The position numbers and the translations under genes were made by a program. Under the pieces are notes generated by a model. It did no database searches. It saw only the letters and a program-made list of their open reading frames with translations, and was not told the origin of the DNA. From assembly GCA_027587225.1 (NCBI GenBank), contig JAPDDQ010000008.1, positions 124,001 to 188,000 on the forward strand: a DNA stretch of 64,000 bases, in the 5' to 3' direction. The DNA comes from Solirubrobacter taibaiensis (lineage in GTDB: Bacteria; Actinomycetota; Thermoleophilia; Solirubrobacterales; Solirubrobacteraceae). Each line of letters begins with the position of its first letter. The stretch's first letter is position 1. Positions 24,140 through 31,749 of the stretch are shown piece by piece.

Positions 24140-24562
24140 TCAGGGTGGCGCGGCGAGCTTCAAGATCGCCGGCAGCTCATGCTCGCCGATCAGGTCGGTC
24201 GGGCTGAGTACGAAGACTTCGCAGATCATGTCCGGGCTCTGCTGGTTGCCGCTCATGAACCCGATCACCGGCCGGCCGGTGGCGTGCTCGATCACCGCCG
24301 TAAATCGCTCGCGCATGACCTCCTGAAACGCCATGCGCTGCTCGATCACCGCGGCTCCGCGCCCCCCGTCGAGCAGCGTCTGCTCCACGCGCGTGAACCC
24401 ACCACGGAGCACGCAGACGACGAGATCGTCGTGGTAGTAGGTCTTGGCCTGTGTTGGCCCGCGGCCGTAGTACTCCTTCAGCAGCGCGACCAGGCCGTCC
24501 GAAACCGCGGTCAGGACGTCTCCGCGAGTGCCGTGCAGGCTGTGCGCGTCATCCTCGGTCAC
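24140..24562 (-). CDS. DUF2294 (MpsC-family) protein, copy F
   Basis: A 140-residue stand-alone copy with the classical arrangement. It reads VLTAVSDGLVALLKEYYGRG, PTQAKTYYHDDLVVCVLRGG, the helix FTRVEQTLLDGGRGAAVIEQ, RERFTAVIEHATGRPVIGFM and SPDMICEVFVLSP. It starts at GTG and lies divergent from copy G across 119 bp, so the two may share a regulatory region. It is not linked to a STAS gene by overlap, and its C-terminal tail (about 20 residues) is unique. Function unknown. Confidence 0.85.
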   Translation of the reverse strand: MTEDDAHSLHGTRGDVLTAVSDGLVALLKEYYGRGPTQAKTYYHDDLVVCVLRGGFTRVEQTLLDGGRGAAVIEQRMAFQEVMRERFTAVIEHATGRPVIGFMSGNQQSPDMICEVFVLSPTDLIGEHELPAILKLAAPP

Positions 24563-24681
24563 TGGGCGCCACCTGTCGAAACCGAATGGCGGGATAGAGT
24601 GAATCGTTCAGTCGCTCGTCGGGTCTCGCCCTTCGCCTCGCGCGCGCAGGACCTAGGGAGAGCGAGAGAGGACGTCGCCGC

Positions 24682-25047
24682 ATGGCGACCCCCACCGATC
24701 CCATGGAAGGCGACGAGCTCCTTGCGGCCGTGACCGACGCGATGGTCGCCCTGCACGAGCGCTACTACCATCGCCCGCCCGGCACGGTGAAGACCCAGAT
24801 GATGGGTGACGACCTGCTCGCCTGCGTGCTCGGTGACATGTACACCGACGTCGAGAAGACCCTGATCGAGCTCCAGCGCGCGCCGATCGTGACCGACAAC
24901 CGCAGCGCCTTCCAGCTCGCGATGCAAGACCGCTTCATTGCCATCGTGGAGCGACTCGCGCGCCGGCGCGTCGCGCACTTCATCTCCAGCCACCACATCG
25001 GTCCCGACCTCGAGATCGAGCTGTTCTTCCTCGCTGACCCGGCTTAG
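24682..25047 (+). CDS. DUF2294 (MpsC-family) protein, copy G
   Basis: A 121-residue stand-alone copy: LLAAVTDAMVALHERYYHRP, TVKTQMMGDDLLACVLGDMY, helix TDVEKTLIELQRAPIVTDNR, RFIAIVERLARRRVAHFISS and IELFFLADP. Similar to module copy E over the central helix, so it may be the stand-alone source or a descendant of the module type. ATG 24682 is preceded by a GAGAGCGAGAGAGG purine tract. Divergent from copy F. Confidence 0.85.
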   Translation: MATPTDPMEGDELLAAVTDAMVALHERYYHRPPGTVKTQMMGDDLLACVLGDMYTDVEKTLIELQRAPIVTDNRSAFQLAMQDRFIAIVERLARRRVAHFISSHHIGPDLEIELFFLADPA

Positions 25048-25462
25048 AGTCGCTGCGTCGTCGCGCAGCCCGAACGAGGCGCGATCGTACCCGCCCGGCA
25101 CCACAGCCCTTCCCGCACCCGGATGCTGTCGGGAGCCGACGAGGTCGAGTGGGCCCTCAAGCGGGCGGTGAGCGGATCGGCGATGCGGCACGGCGGGCGT
25201 CCTCTATCCCAGACTGAACGGTGAAAGAGAAGTCAGACGCCGCTGCCTGGTTTCCGGAACACCAGACCTCGACGTGTGCCCTCCAAGTTTCAGTCTAGGC
25301 CGGGGCAAGCGCGCTGTCGACCCATTGGCCCTGCTCGATCTCGTCCCAAGGTCGCAGGCCGCCCGAGGACCGCGGGCGCAGGTGCCTCACCATGGCGGCC
25401 GCTAGCGGGCAAAACGCCGCGTGGGTACCCAGTAGCCGACTTCGGCAGCTCCCCAGAAACGG
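25048..25462. other. Intergenic region, no gene seen
   Basis: 415 bp between the last DUF2294 gene and the tRNA terminator. Translation in all frames gives only short, low-complexity stretches rich in Arg and Pro. No repeat, riboswitch or RNA gene could be recognised. It marks the edge between the signalling block and tRNA genes. Confidence 0.4.
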
Positions 25463-25490
25463 CGAAAGGCCCGCTTTTGCGGGCCTTTCG
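25463..25490 (-). terminator. Hairpin downstream of tRNA-Pro
   Basis: CGAAAGGCCCGC and GCGGGCCTTTCG pair perfectly over 12 bp around a 4-nt loop. It lies 5 nt past the 3' end of tRNA-Pro in the direction of transcription. Probable intrinsic terminator. Confidence 0.7.
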
Positions 25491-25495
25491 TGTAG

Positions 25496-25569
25496 TCGGG
25501 GAGACAGGATTTGAACCTGCGGCCGCCCGGCCCCCAGCCGGGTGCGCTACCAGACTGCGCCACTCCCCG
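25496..25569 (-). tRNA. tRNA-Pro (anticodon GGG)
   Basis: A 74-nt cloverleaf. The acceptor stem is CGGGGAG with CTCCCCG, the D-arm is GCGC-AGTCTGGTA-GCGC, and the anticodon arm is CCCGG-CTGGGGG-CCGGG with GGG in the loop. The T-arm is AGG-TTCAAAT-CCT. Discriminator base A; CCA is not encoded. Confidence 0.92.
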
Positions 25570-25589
25570 TGGTTCGTCGACCCTAGCGA

Positions 25590-25660
25590 AGCGGGCGACG
25601 GGAATCGAACCCGCCCTAAGAGCTTGGAAGGCTCCTGTGCAACCACAACACTTCGCCCGC
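25590..25660 (-). tRNA. tRNA-Gly (anticodon TCC)
   Basis: A 71-nt cloverleaf. The acceptor stem is GCGGGCG with CGCCCGC, and the anticodon arm is GAGC-CTTCCAA-GCTC with TCC. The T-arm is GCGGG-TTCGATT-CCCGT. Discriminator U, as usual for bacterial tRNA-Gly. It lies 20 bp upstream of tRNA-Pro on the same strand, so the pair is probably cotranscribed. Confidence 0.92.
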
Positions 25661-25729
25661 GGGACGACTCGGCGCCATGATACCGCCGCATCGTGTTGGA
25701 CGCGGGTCGTTTTGGGGAATCACGTAGTC

Positions 25730-25867
25730 ATGCAGATTCCTGGCGTCCATATCGAGACCCTGCATAACCCCGTTCGGTACACGTACGGGCAGATCGAGAA
25801 GGCTTGTGCGATCGCCCAGATGCTGAACCGGGGCAAGCTGGTTCTCGTCGAGCCGCCGCAGCGCTGA
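25730..25867 (+). CDS. Possible small protein of 45 residues
   Basis: A short frame encoding MQIPGVHIETLHNPVRYTYG followed by QIEKACAIAQMLNRGKLVLV and EPPQR. The composition is unlike GC-rich noise: few Arg or Pro and a balanced mix including Tyr, Gln, Lys and Ile. It is followed 9 nt later by a strong hairpin, as a real transcription unit would be. The GGGGA ribosome site is 11 nt away, so it is weak. No family recognised. Confidence 0.45.
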   Translation: MQIPGVHIETLHNPVRYTYGQIEKACAIAQMLNRGKLVLVEPPQR

Positions 25868-25876
25868 GCGGACGCC

Positions 25877-25908
25877 GTCGTCGCCCTCCGAGGGAGGAGG
25901 GGGACGAC
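25877..25908. terminator. Hairpin between convergent genes
   Basis: GTCGTCGCCCTCC pairs with GGAGGGGGACGAC (one mismatch in 13) over a 6-nt loop. It sits between the small rightward ORF and the leftward gene ending at 25950. Probable bidirectional terminator. Confidence 0.6.
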
Positions 25909-25949
25909 GACCGGTACGTCCGGGCAGGGTCTACGGGAGGCTCATCGGG

Positions 25950-28010
25950 TCATTGCAGCCGCGCTGCCGTGGCGGCCGCTTCCTGCTCGTCCTTGACGGG
26001 TGCGATGCGGACGGTCAGGGCAGCGCGGCTGAAGCTCTTCGAGCGGGCGATCTGGATCGCGGCGGTCGGGCCTGGGCGGGGGTCTGAGCTCTGGGCGGCG
26101 ACCTTCAGCGCGTGCACGCCGGCGCCCGCGGGTCGCGTGCCCGCCGGGACCACGATGTAGCCGCTGCGTTCGCTCTGCACCCACAGGTACTTCACGGACG
26201 AGAGCGGAACGAGCTTCGTGCCGACGGTCACCGAGGAGCCGTCGCGGAGCACCGCCGTCACCCGCGCGGCCTTCCCGCCCCAGGACGGGAACAGCACGTC
26301 GGCGGTGTAGCGGGAGTTGCCGGAGCGCCGGGTGGCGGTCCAGGACGTCTGGATCCAGTCGCGGGTGAAGCGATGGGTGACCCGCATCAACAGGCCGCGA
26401 GCGGACATGGCGCCGGTCGCGCGCAGATCGCTGAACGGGCCCGCGTAGGCGCGGCCGACGGCGGCAGAGGACACGGCACCCGCACCGCTTGGTGCCTTGA
26501 GCAGCGTCAAGGGGCGAACGCCCGGTTCGACGCGCGAGCGCCCGACCTGGGAGGCGGTCACGCGCTTGCCGGCCACGTCACGCACCATCAGGCCGAAGGA
26601 GGCCGGAGGACGGCCGCCGATGTTGGACAGCACGTCCTGCTGGCCGTCGAACAGCCGGGCCAGGTCGAGGCCTCCGTACGGGAACGCCTTCTGGTTGACG
26701 GCGACGATCGCGGTGTTGTACTTGGGCGTGGTGACGGCGAGCCGGCCGATGTCGGGATCGAACGAGTACAGCGGCGGCGGCTCCTGCCCGCGCATGCTGC
26801 CCATCCCGGCGTCCACGGCCCGTGCGGCGTTAGCCATCACGCGCGCCACGGCGAGCCGGGCGGAGCCGTCGCCCTGAGGCACGGTGTTGACGTCGAAGAA
26901 CAGCGGGTCCGGCACGCCGTTCTTCGAGCGTCCGGACTCGCGCCCGTAGAACTCGAGGCCGCGGTCGAGCATGTACTTGGCGTACCGCGCGTACTCGGGC
27001 CCGGGGAGCAGCGACTGCGCACCGGTGGCGACGCCGATCAGCGCCTCCTGCGTGAGCCCGAACTTCTTGCCCTGGTGCCAGCGGTCGAAGCCGAGGCCGG
27101 AGTCCCAGTTCATGTAGCCGCTGTGGGTCCAGTAGCCGCTGATCACGCGCTTGATCCACTGCTGGGCCAGGGCGCGGGAGGACGCGGGCAGGGCGGGCAT
27201 GCCGGCGCGGCGTGCCTGGTCGTAGAAGCGCGTGAAGGTCAGGACGATGTTCGCGTACTCGGCGGAATCGACGTTCTTGTCCACGTTCAGCGGCATGTGC
27301 GGGAGGTAGTGGAAGCGCAGGCCGGGGCCGAAGTTGCCGATCTTGGACGAGCTGCCGGCGCGCGCCTCGTCGAAGAAGCGCCGGAGCTGGAGGGACATGT
27401 CGCGCTTGAGCAACGCCGGGCTGCCGGTCACGGTCGCGTCGGCGGCGTACATCAGCGAGTACCAGTTGACCTGGTTGAGCCGGATGGTCGGGTAGCGCCA
27501 GAACTTCCCGCGCGCGGTGCGGGTGATCGCGTCGCGGATGCCGTTCACCGTGGAGTCGGGCAGCTGCAACTCCTTCCGGGCGCGGTAGGCGTAGACGAGC
27601 CCGTCCACGACCTCGGCGTCGAACACGAGGTGCTGGAAGCCGCGGCCGCTCATCGAGTTCACCCACCCGGGCGCGTGGGCCTGGCCCAGCGCGGGCTTGG
27701 TGAGGTACGGGCCGCCGGGTTTCACCAGCCGGGCGGCCAGGGCGCGGGCTCGCGCGTCGTTGCGGGATGGGCCGGTCCAGCCCTTCATCGCGGCCACGGA
27801 GTGCGTCAACAAGAGCATCGAGTTGGCCATCGGCTCGACACCACCGCCGCCGAGCTTGTAGTAGCCGGCGTCGCCGTCCCAGCGGGAATCGAGCGTCTGC
27901 TGGAGCTTGTCGGCGACGGTGAAGTAGTCGGCGTCGGAGAAGTCGGCGGCCGCCGCGGGCGCGGCGAGGAGCAGGACCGCCACGAGGGCGGCCAGGAAGG
28001 TGCGGATCAC
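25950..28010 (-). CDS. Large secreted protein of unknown function, possible alpha/alpha-barrel
   Basis: A 686-residue protein with a clear Sec signal peptide (MIRTFLAALVAVLLLAAPAA, cleavage near AAA-DF). Residues 25-440 are helix-rich with many aromatic residues (GYYKLGGGGVEPMANSMLLL, VNWYSLMYAADATVTGSPAL, YWTHSGYMNWDSGLGFDRWH). This recalls alpha/alpha-toroid glycoside hydrolases or polysaccharide lyases, but I cannot place it in a named family. The C-terminal 200 residues look like beta-sandwich material with Ser and Thr-rich strands. It probably acts on an extracellular polymer; that is a guess from fold impression only. Confidence 0.7.
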   Translation of the reverse strand: MIRTFLAALVAVLLLAAPAAAADFSDADYFTVADKLQQTLDSRWDGDAGYYKLGGGGVEPMANSMLLLTHSVAAMKGWTGPSRNDARARALAARLVKPGGPYLTKPALGQAHAPGWVNSMSGRGFQHLVFDAEVVDGLVYAYRARKELQLPDSTVNGIRDAITRTARGKFWRYPTIRLNQVNWYSLMYAADATVTGSPALLKRDMSLQLRRFFDEARAGSSSKIGNFGPGLRFHYLPHMPLNVDKNVDSAEYANIVLTFTRFYDQARRAGMPALPASSRALAQQWIKRVISGYWTHSGYMNWDSGLGFDRWHQGKKFGLTQEALIGVATGAQSLLPGPEYARYAKYMLDRGLEFYGRESGRSKNGVPDPLFFDVNTVPQGDGSARLAVARVMANAARAVDAGMGSMRGQEPPPLYSFDPDIGRLAVTTPKYNTAIVAVNQKAFPYGGLDLARLFDGQQDVLSNIGGRPPASFGLMVRDVAGKRVTASQVGRSRVEPGVRPLTLLKAPSGAGAVSSAAVGRAYAGPFSDLRATGAMSARGLLMRVTHRFTRDWIQTSWTATRRSGNSRYTADVLFPSWGGKAARVTAVLRDGSSVTVGTKLVPLSSVKYLWVQSERSGYIVVPAGTRPAGAGVHALKVAAQSSDPRPGPTAAIQIARSKSFSRAALTVRIAPVKDEQEAAATAARLQ

Positions 28011-28175
28011 TTTGGGGGGCCTTTCGGGGTGTTCCTGGGGAGTGACCCAGACGTTCCCGGAAGGGCGAGTGCGCGGCTACGCGCCAAGGGTGGGACCGGC
28101 CACCCCGAAGGTGGACGCCCGCACCACCCATTGGTGGCCCACACGCGGACCCCTCTCCCCTTTACGCTCCGTCAT

Positions 28176-28859
28176 GTGCCCGAATCACCCCTGGACGCTC
28201 ACGTCGCCACCCCGCAGGACCTGAAGGAGCGGATCGCGGCCGAACGCCGCGGCACGCCGTTCCTCGTGTACCGGGACGCGGACGACCTGCAGGTGATCGT
28301 GGAGCTCGCGCCGACCGGCGATCAGCTGACGATCGGACGCCGTCCGTCGAACGACATCGTGCTCGACTGGGACAGCGAGATCTCGCGCGTGCACGCGGCG
28401 CTCGAGCGCATCGGCGAGGACTGGACCGTCGTCGACGACGGCCTGTCCCACAACGGCACCTACCTCAACGGCGCGCGCGTGACGAGCCGGCAGCGGCTCA
28501 AGGACGGCGACGTGCTCGCCGTCGGCGGCGTCGTGATGGCCTACCGGACGCCGGCCGGCGAGTCGATGTCACGGCCGACCGTCACGGCGATGGGCCCGCA
28601 CGTCGGCGAGCTCCTCACCCCCGCCCAGCGGCGTGTCCTGATCGCGCTGTGCCGGCCGTTCAAGGACTCGACGTACGCGACGCCCGCGACCAACCAGCAG
28701 ATCGCGGACGAGCTCGTGGTGAGCGTGGACGCGGTGAAGTCCACGCTGCGCGCGCTGTTCGAGGTCTTCGGCGTGGACGCGCTGCCGCAGAACCAGAAGC
28801 GCGCGTCGCTGGCGCTTCAGGCCATGCGCACGGGTGTGATCACCCGCCGCGACCTGTGA
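28176..28859 (+). CDS. FHA-domain protein with C-terminal helix-turn-helix
   Basis: A 227-residue cytosolic protein. Residues 40-125 form an FHA phosphothreonine-binding domain with QLTIGRRPSNDIVLDWDSEI, SRVHAALE and GLSHNGTYLNG, which holds the usual Arg, Ser and Asn contacts. Residues 150-227 carry a winged-helix-like part (LTPAQRRVLIALCRP, TNQQIADELVVSVDAVKSTL) similar to LuxR-type or sigma region 4-like HTH. It should therefore read Ser/Thr kinase signals and act on DNA. The convergent gene is such a kinase, and their 3' ends overlap by 20 bp. GTG 28176 is the only start close to the homology. Confidence 0.88.
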   Translation: MPESPLDAHVATPQDLKERIAAERRGTPFLVYRDADDLQVIVELAPTGDQLTIGRRPSNDIVLDWDSEISRVHAALERIGEDWTVVDDGLSHNGTYLNGARVTSRQRLKDGDVLAVGGVVMAYRTPAGESMSRPTVTAMGPHVGELLTPAQRRVLIALCRPFKDSTYATPATNQQIADELVVSVDAVKSTLRALFEVFGVDALPQNQKRASLALQAMRTGVITRRDL

Positions 28860-30858
28860 GCACGGTGCTCAGCTTGTTCTCGGGCTGGCTGCCGACCCAC
28901 AGGGTCTTGCCCGCGGCGTCGACCGCCATCGAGAACGGGTTCGGAGACAGATCCACCGGGTCGCCGATCTTGCGGGACTTCTTCTCGTCGATCGTGTACA
29001 GGTCGCTCGAGCTGTAGTTGCTCACGTAGACGACGCCGTCACCGAACGCGAGCTGACGCGGCTGCTGGCCGACGCTGATCGGGATCTTGTCGCCGGTCTT
29101 GGTCGTCACCTTGTAGACGGTGTTGTCCTCGGGGACGGCGGCCCAGAGGGCGCCCTTGCGGTAGACGAGGTCCTCGGTGCGATTGCGCCCGACACGCAAC
29201 GGCCGGACGATCTGCCCCGTCTCCAAGCTCACGCGCTGGATCTGTGCCCGCCGCCGGGCCGCGACCCACAACGCGGACGGGCTGACAGCCAATGATCCGA
29301 TCCCGTACGGATACTCGACGCTGGCGAGCGTCTCCCCCGTGTCGGGATCGAGCTTGAGCAGCGTGTCGGGCGCTCCGTTACCCGGGACGAGCGCGACCCA
29401 GACGGCGTTCTTGGACGCCACCACCGCCCCGGGCGGCCCCGGCATGGCGATCGGGGTCCCGCGCGGACGACCCGTGCGCTGATCGAGCCGGACGACCTGG
29501 TTGTCGCGCCCGATCGCGAGCCACAGCGACCCGAAGCCGAACGCACCGTCGTTGACGCCGACCCCGACCTTCGGCGCGTAGGAGCGGACCTTGCCGGTCT
29601 TGGCCGACACGATGCGCAGCCGCTCCTGGCGGAAGGAGCCGACGAAGACGTTGTCGCGATAGGCACGGACGACGTTCGGGCGATCGCCGATCGTGAGCTC
29701 GTCCTCGACGCGCAGCTCGGTGCTGGTGGCCGTCGGTGTGGCCGTAGCGGTCGCGGTGGGCGTCGGGGTGGCCTGCGAAGTCGGTTCGGGATCGTCGCCG
29801 AGACCGAACGCGACGGCCGCCGCGAGGCCGGCCCCGGCGGCGGCGAGCAGGGCCACGCCCAGGAGGGCTCTGCGGCGCTTCGTGCCCGGATTCGAGCGCT
29901 CCTGCAGCACAGTCTCAGCCTCATCTTGAGGCTTAGGTGCGACCGTCGTCTGCGGCCTGGCGGCGCTCACCGTGGGCGATTCGACCGGAGCCGCAGCGCC
30001 CTTGGCCACGAGCCGCTCCCGTTCCTTGGGGCGCTCGTTCGCGGCCGCGGCCTTGGCGGCGCGGCCGAGGTCTCCGGCCGACGGGTAGCGCTCCTCGGGA
30101 TCCTTCGCGAGCGCGCGGGCGACGACATCGTCGAAGGCGACCGGGGCCCCGTGCTCGGACGGCTTCGGCGGGGGGTCGTGCAGGTGCGCCCACAACCGCG
30201 CCTCATCACCTTCGCGCTTGTACGGGACCTCGCCGGTGAGCGTGTAGTAGAGAAGGCAGCCGAGCGCGTACACGTCGGCGCGCGCATCCACCCGCTCGCC
30301 GCGGATCTGCTCGGGCGCGACGTAGTCGAGCGTCCCGACCCAGTGGCCGGGCTTCGTCGTGCCGGCCATCGAGAGCGCGTGCTTGGTGAGCCCGAAGTCC
30401 GTGAGGTAGGCGTGCTCCTCCGGGCCGAGCAGGACGTTGGCGGGCTTGATGTCCCGGTGCACGAGCCCCGCCGCGTGGGCGGCGTCGAGGGCGCCGCCGG
30501 TCTGGGCGACGATCTGGGCGGCTCTTTGCGGCTGCAGCGGACCTTCGCGCCGGACGAGGCTGCGGACGTCGTCACCGGCGACGTACCGCATCGCGATGAA
30601 CGCGATCCCGTCCTCTTCGCCGGCGTAGTAGATCGGGATCACGTTGGGGTGATCGATCGACGCGGCGATCTTCGATTCCCGCACGAACCGGGCCCGAACC
30701 GTCTGATCCTCCAACAGCCCGTCGGCGATGACCTTCAGCGCAACCGTGCGGTCCAGCGCGAGCTGCGTCGCGCGATACACGACGCCCATGCCGCCGCGGC
30801 CCGCCACCGTTTCGATCCGGTGGCCGGCGAAGACCGTGCCAGGTTGCAGCTCACCCAT
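28840..30858 (-). CDS. Membrane Ser/Thr protein kinase with extracellular beta-propeller-like domain
   Basis: A 672-residue PknB-type kinase. Catalytic domain about residues 10-270: glycine loop AGRGGMGVVYRA, VALKVI, HRDIKPANVLL, LTDFGLTK, GTLDYVAPEQIRGERVDARA. A linker rich in Glu and Pro precedes a single membrane helix (ALLGVALLAAAGAGLAAAVAFGL, around 335-357) and a Thr/Pro stalk. The outer part (about 390-670) consists of repeats such as GFGSLWLAIG, AVWVALVPG, ALWVAARR and TLWVGSQP, the pattern of a beta-propeller. ATG 30858 begins 9 residues before the kinase homology; an upstream ATG at 30897 is possible. The convergent FHA protein may be its target. Confidence 0.93.
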   Translation of the reverse strand: MGELQPGTVFAGHRIETVAGRGGMGVVYRATQLALDRTVALKVIADGLLEDQTVRARFVRESKIAASIDHPNVIPIYYAGEEDGIAFIAMRYVAGDDVRSLVRREGPLQPQRAAQIVAQTGGALDAAHAAGLVHRDIKPANVLLGPEEHAYLTDFGLTKHALSMAGTTKPGHWVGTLDYVAPEQIRGERVDARADVYALGCLLYYTLTGEVPYKREGDEARLWAHLHDPPPKPSEHGAPVAFDDVVARALAKDPEERYPSAGDLGRAAKAAAANERPKERERLVAKGAAAPVESPTVSAARPQTTVAPKPQDEAETVLQERSNPGTKRRRALLGVALLAAAGAGLAAAVAFGLGDDPEPTSQATPTPTATATATPTATSTELRVEDELTIGDRPNVVRAYRDNVFVGSFRQERLRIVSAKTGKVRSYAPKVGVGVNDGAFGFGSLWLAIGRDNQVVRLDQRTGRPRGTPIAMPGPPGAVVASKNAVWVALVPGNGAPDTLLKLDPDTGETLASVEYPYGIGSLAVSPSALWVAARRRAQIQRVSLETGQIVRPLRVGRNRTEDLVYRKGALWAAVPEDNTVYKVTTKTGDKIPISVGQQPRQLAFGDGVVYVSNYSSSDLYTIDEKKSRKIGDPVDLSPNPFSMAVDAAGKTLWVGSQPENKLSTVLTGRGG

Positions 30859-30952
30859 CGGCGTGAGGTATATCGACCGCTGGTCCGGGAGGAGCATCCA
30901 CCCTGTCGTAACGGACAGGGCGACCAAAGGTGGCGCAGGTGCGCCAAAAGAG

Positions 30953-31023
30953 CGGGGGACCGAGGAATCGAACCTCGAGCAAGGGTTTTGGAGACCCCTA
31001 TGTTGCCGTTACACCAGTCCCCC
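30953..31023 (-). tRNA. tRNA-Trp (anticodon CCA)
   Basis: A 71-nt cloverleaf. The acceptor stem is GGGGGAC with GTCCCCC, and the anticodon arm is GGGGT-CTCCAAA-ACCCT with CCA. The T-arm is CGAGG-TTCGATT-CCTCG. Discriminator G. It stands alone between the kinase gene and tRNA-Leu. Confidence 0.93.
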
Positions 31024-31096
31024 AGCGGCGCGTCATTGTAGACAAGGACGCGACGGGTTCGGCCAAATTCGTCAGGCGCGTACCATGAGCGGCGCT

Positions 31097-31178
31097 GCGG
31101 GCGTGGTGGAATTGGTAGACACGCCGGCCTTAGGAGCCGGTGCCGCAAGGCGTGGGGGTTCGAGTCCCTCCGCCCGCA
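31097..31178 (+). tRNA. tRNA-Leu (anticodon TAG)
   Basis: An 82-nt class II tRNA. The acceptor stem is GCGGGCG with CGCCCGC, and the anticodon arm is CCGGC-CTTAGGA-GCCGG with TAG. A long variable arm (TGCCGCAAGGCG) is followed by T-arm GGGGG-TTCGAGT-CCCTC. Discriminator A. Confidence 0.93.
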
Positions 31179-31188
31179 CTCCTCTCGC

Positions 31189-31671
31189 TCAGGCGGGTGG
31201 CGCGAGCGCGGCTTCGAGCTTGTCGAGCATGCGCTGCTCGCCCTCGCTGACGCGGACCGCGTGGAAGCCGAGGAAACCGCCTTCCTTGGCGGCGTTCGCG
31301 GCCTCGCGTGCGGCGTCCCAGAGCCAGGTGCGATAGGCCTCCGCATCCTCGGGCGTCGCCTTGCTGGAGACGATGGCGTTGACGGCAGTGATCTCCTCGA
31401 GGATCTCTTGCCCCGCGAGGGTGCCCTTGGGCTTGAAGTCCGAGAGCGGGTTGTGGCGGGCCTTGGCGTCGGCGGTGGCTTCCCCCGCCAGTGCGCCGAC
31501 CAGCGCTCCCCGCTCACCCGCCTCGGTGACCACGCGCAGCGCCGCCGCGGTTTCCTTTACGACCTCGATCGGGCCGCCGGGATCGGCCAGGGTGATCGCC
31601 ATGCCGGCGACGAACGGCGCGCGCTTGAGCCGCGTCCACTCGTCCTCGGTGAAGTCCGCCTTGCCGGTCAT
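31189..31671 (-). CDS. Conserved hypothetical protein
   Basis: A 160-residue soluble protein without signal or membrane segments. It begins FTEDEWTRLKRAPFVAGMAI, continues TLADPGGPIEVVKETAAALR, and ends with a helical segment YRTWLWDAAREAANAAKEGG and FLGFHAVRVSEGEQRMLDKL. I have seen similar proteins in actinobacteria annotated only as hypothetical. It is divergent from zwf with 78 bp between the starts, so a shared promoter region is possible. No function is proposed. Confidence 0.75.
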   Translation of the reverse strand: MTGKADFTEDEWTRLKRAPFVAGMAITLADPGGPIEVVKETAAALRVVTEAGERGALVGALAGEATADAKARHNPLSDFKPKGTLAGQEILEEITAVNAIVSSKATPEDAEAYRTWLWDAAREAANAAKEGGFLGFHAVRVSEGEQRMLDKLEAALAPPA

Positions 31672-31749
31672 TCCGCCTCCTGCGCGCCGTGTGTGCGAGC
31701 GGCCGAGTCTGTCATGCCGTCGTCATCGGCGACCTGCGACAGTCGATGG

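Noticed and set aside
31261..31749. Upstream extension of the zwf reading frame by 163 codons
   Set aside because: It is antisense to the hypothetical gene at 31189, and the sequence has no similarity to glucose-6-phosphate dehydrogenase; homology begins at 31750.
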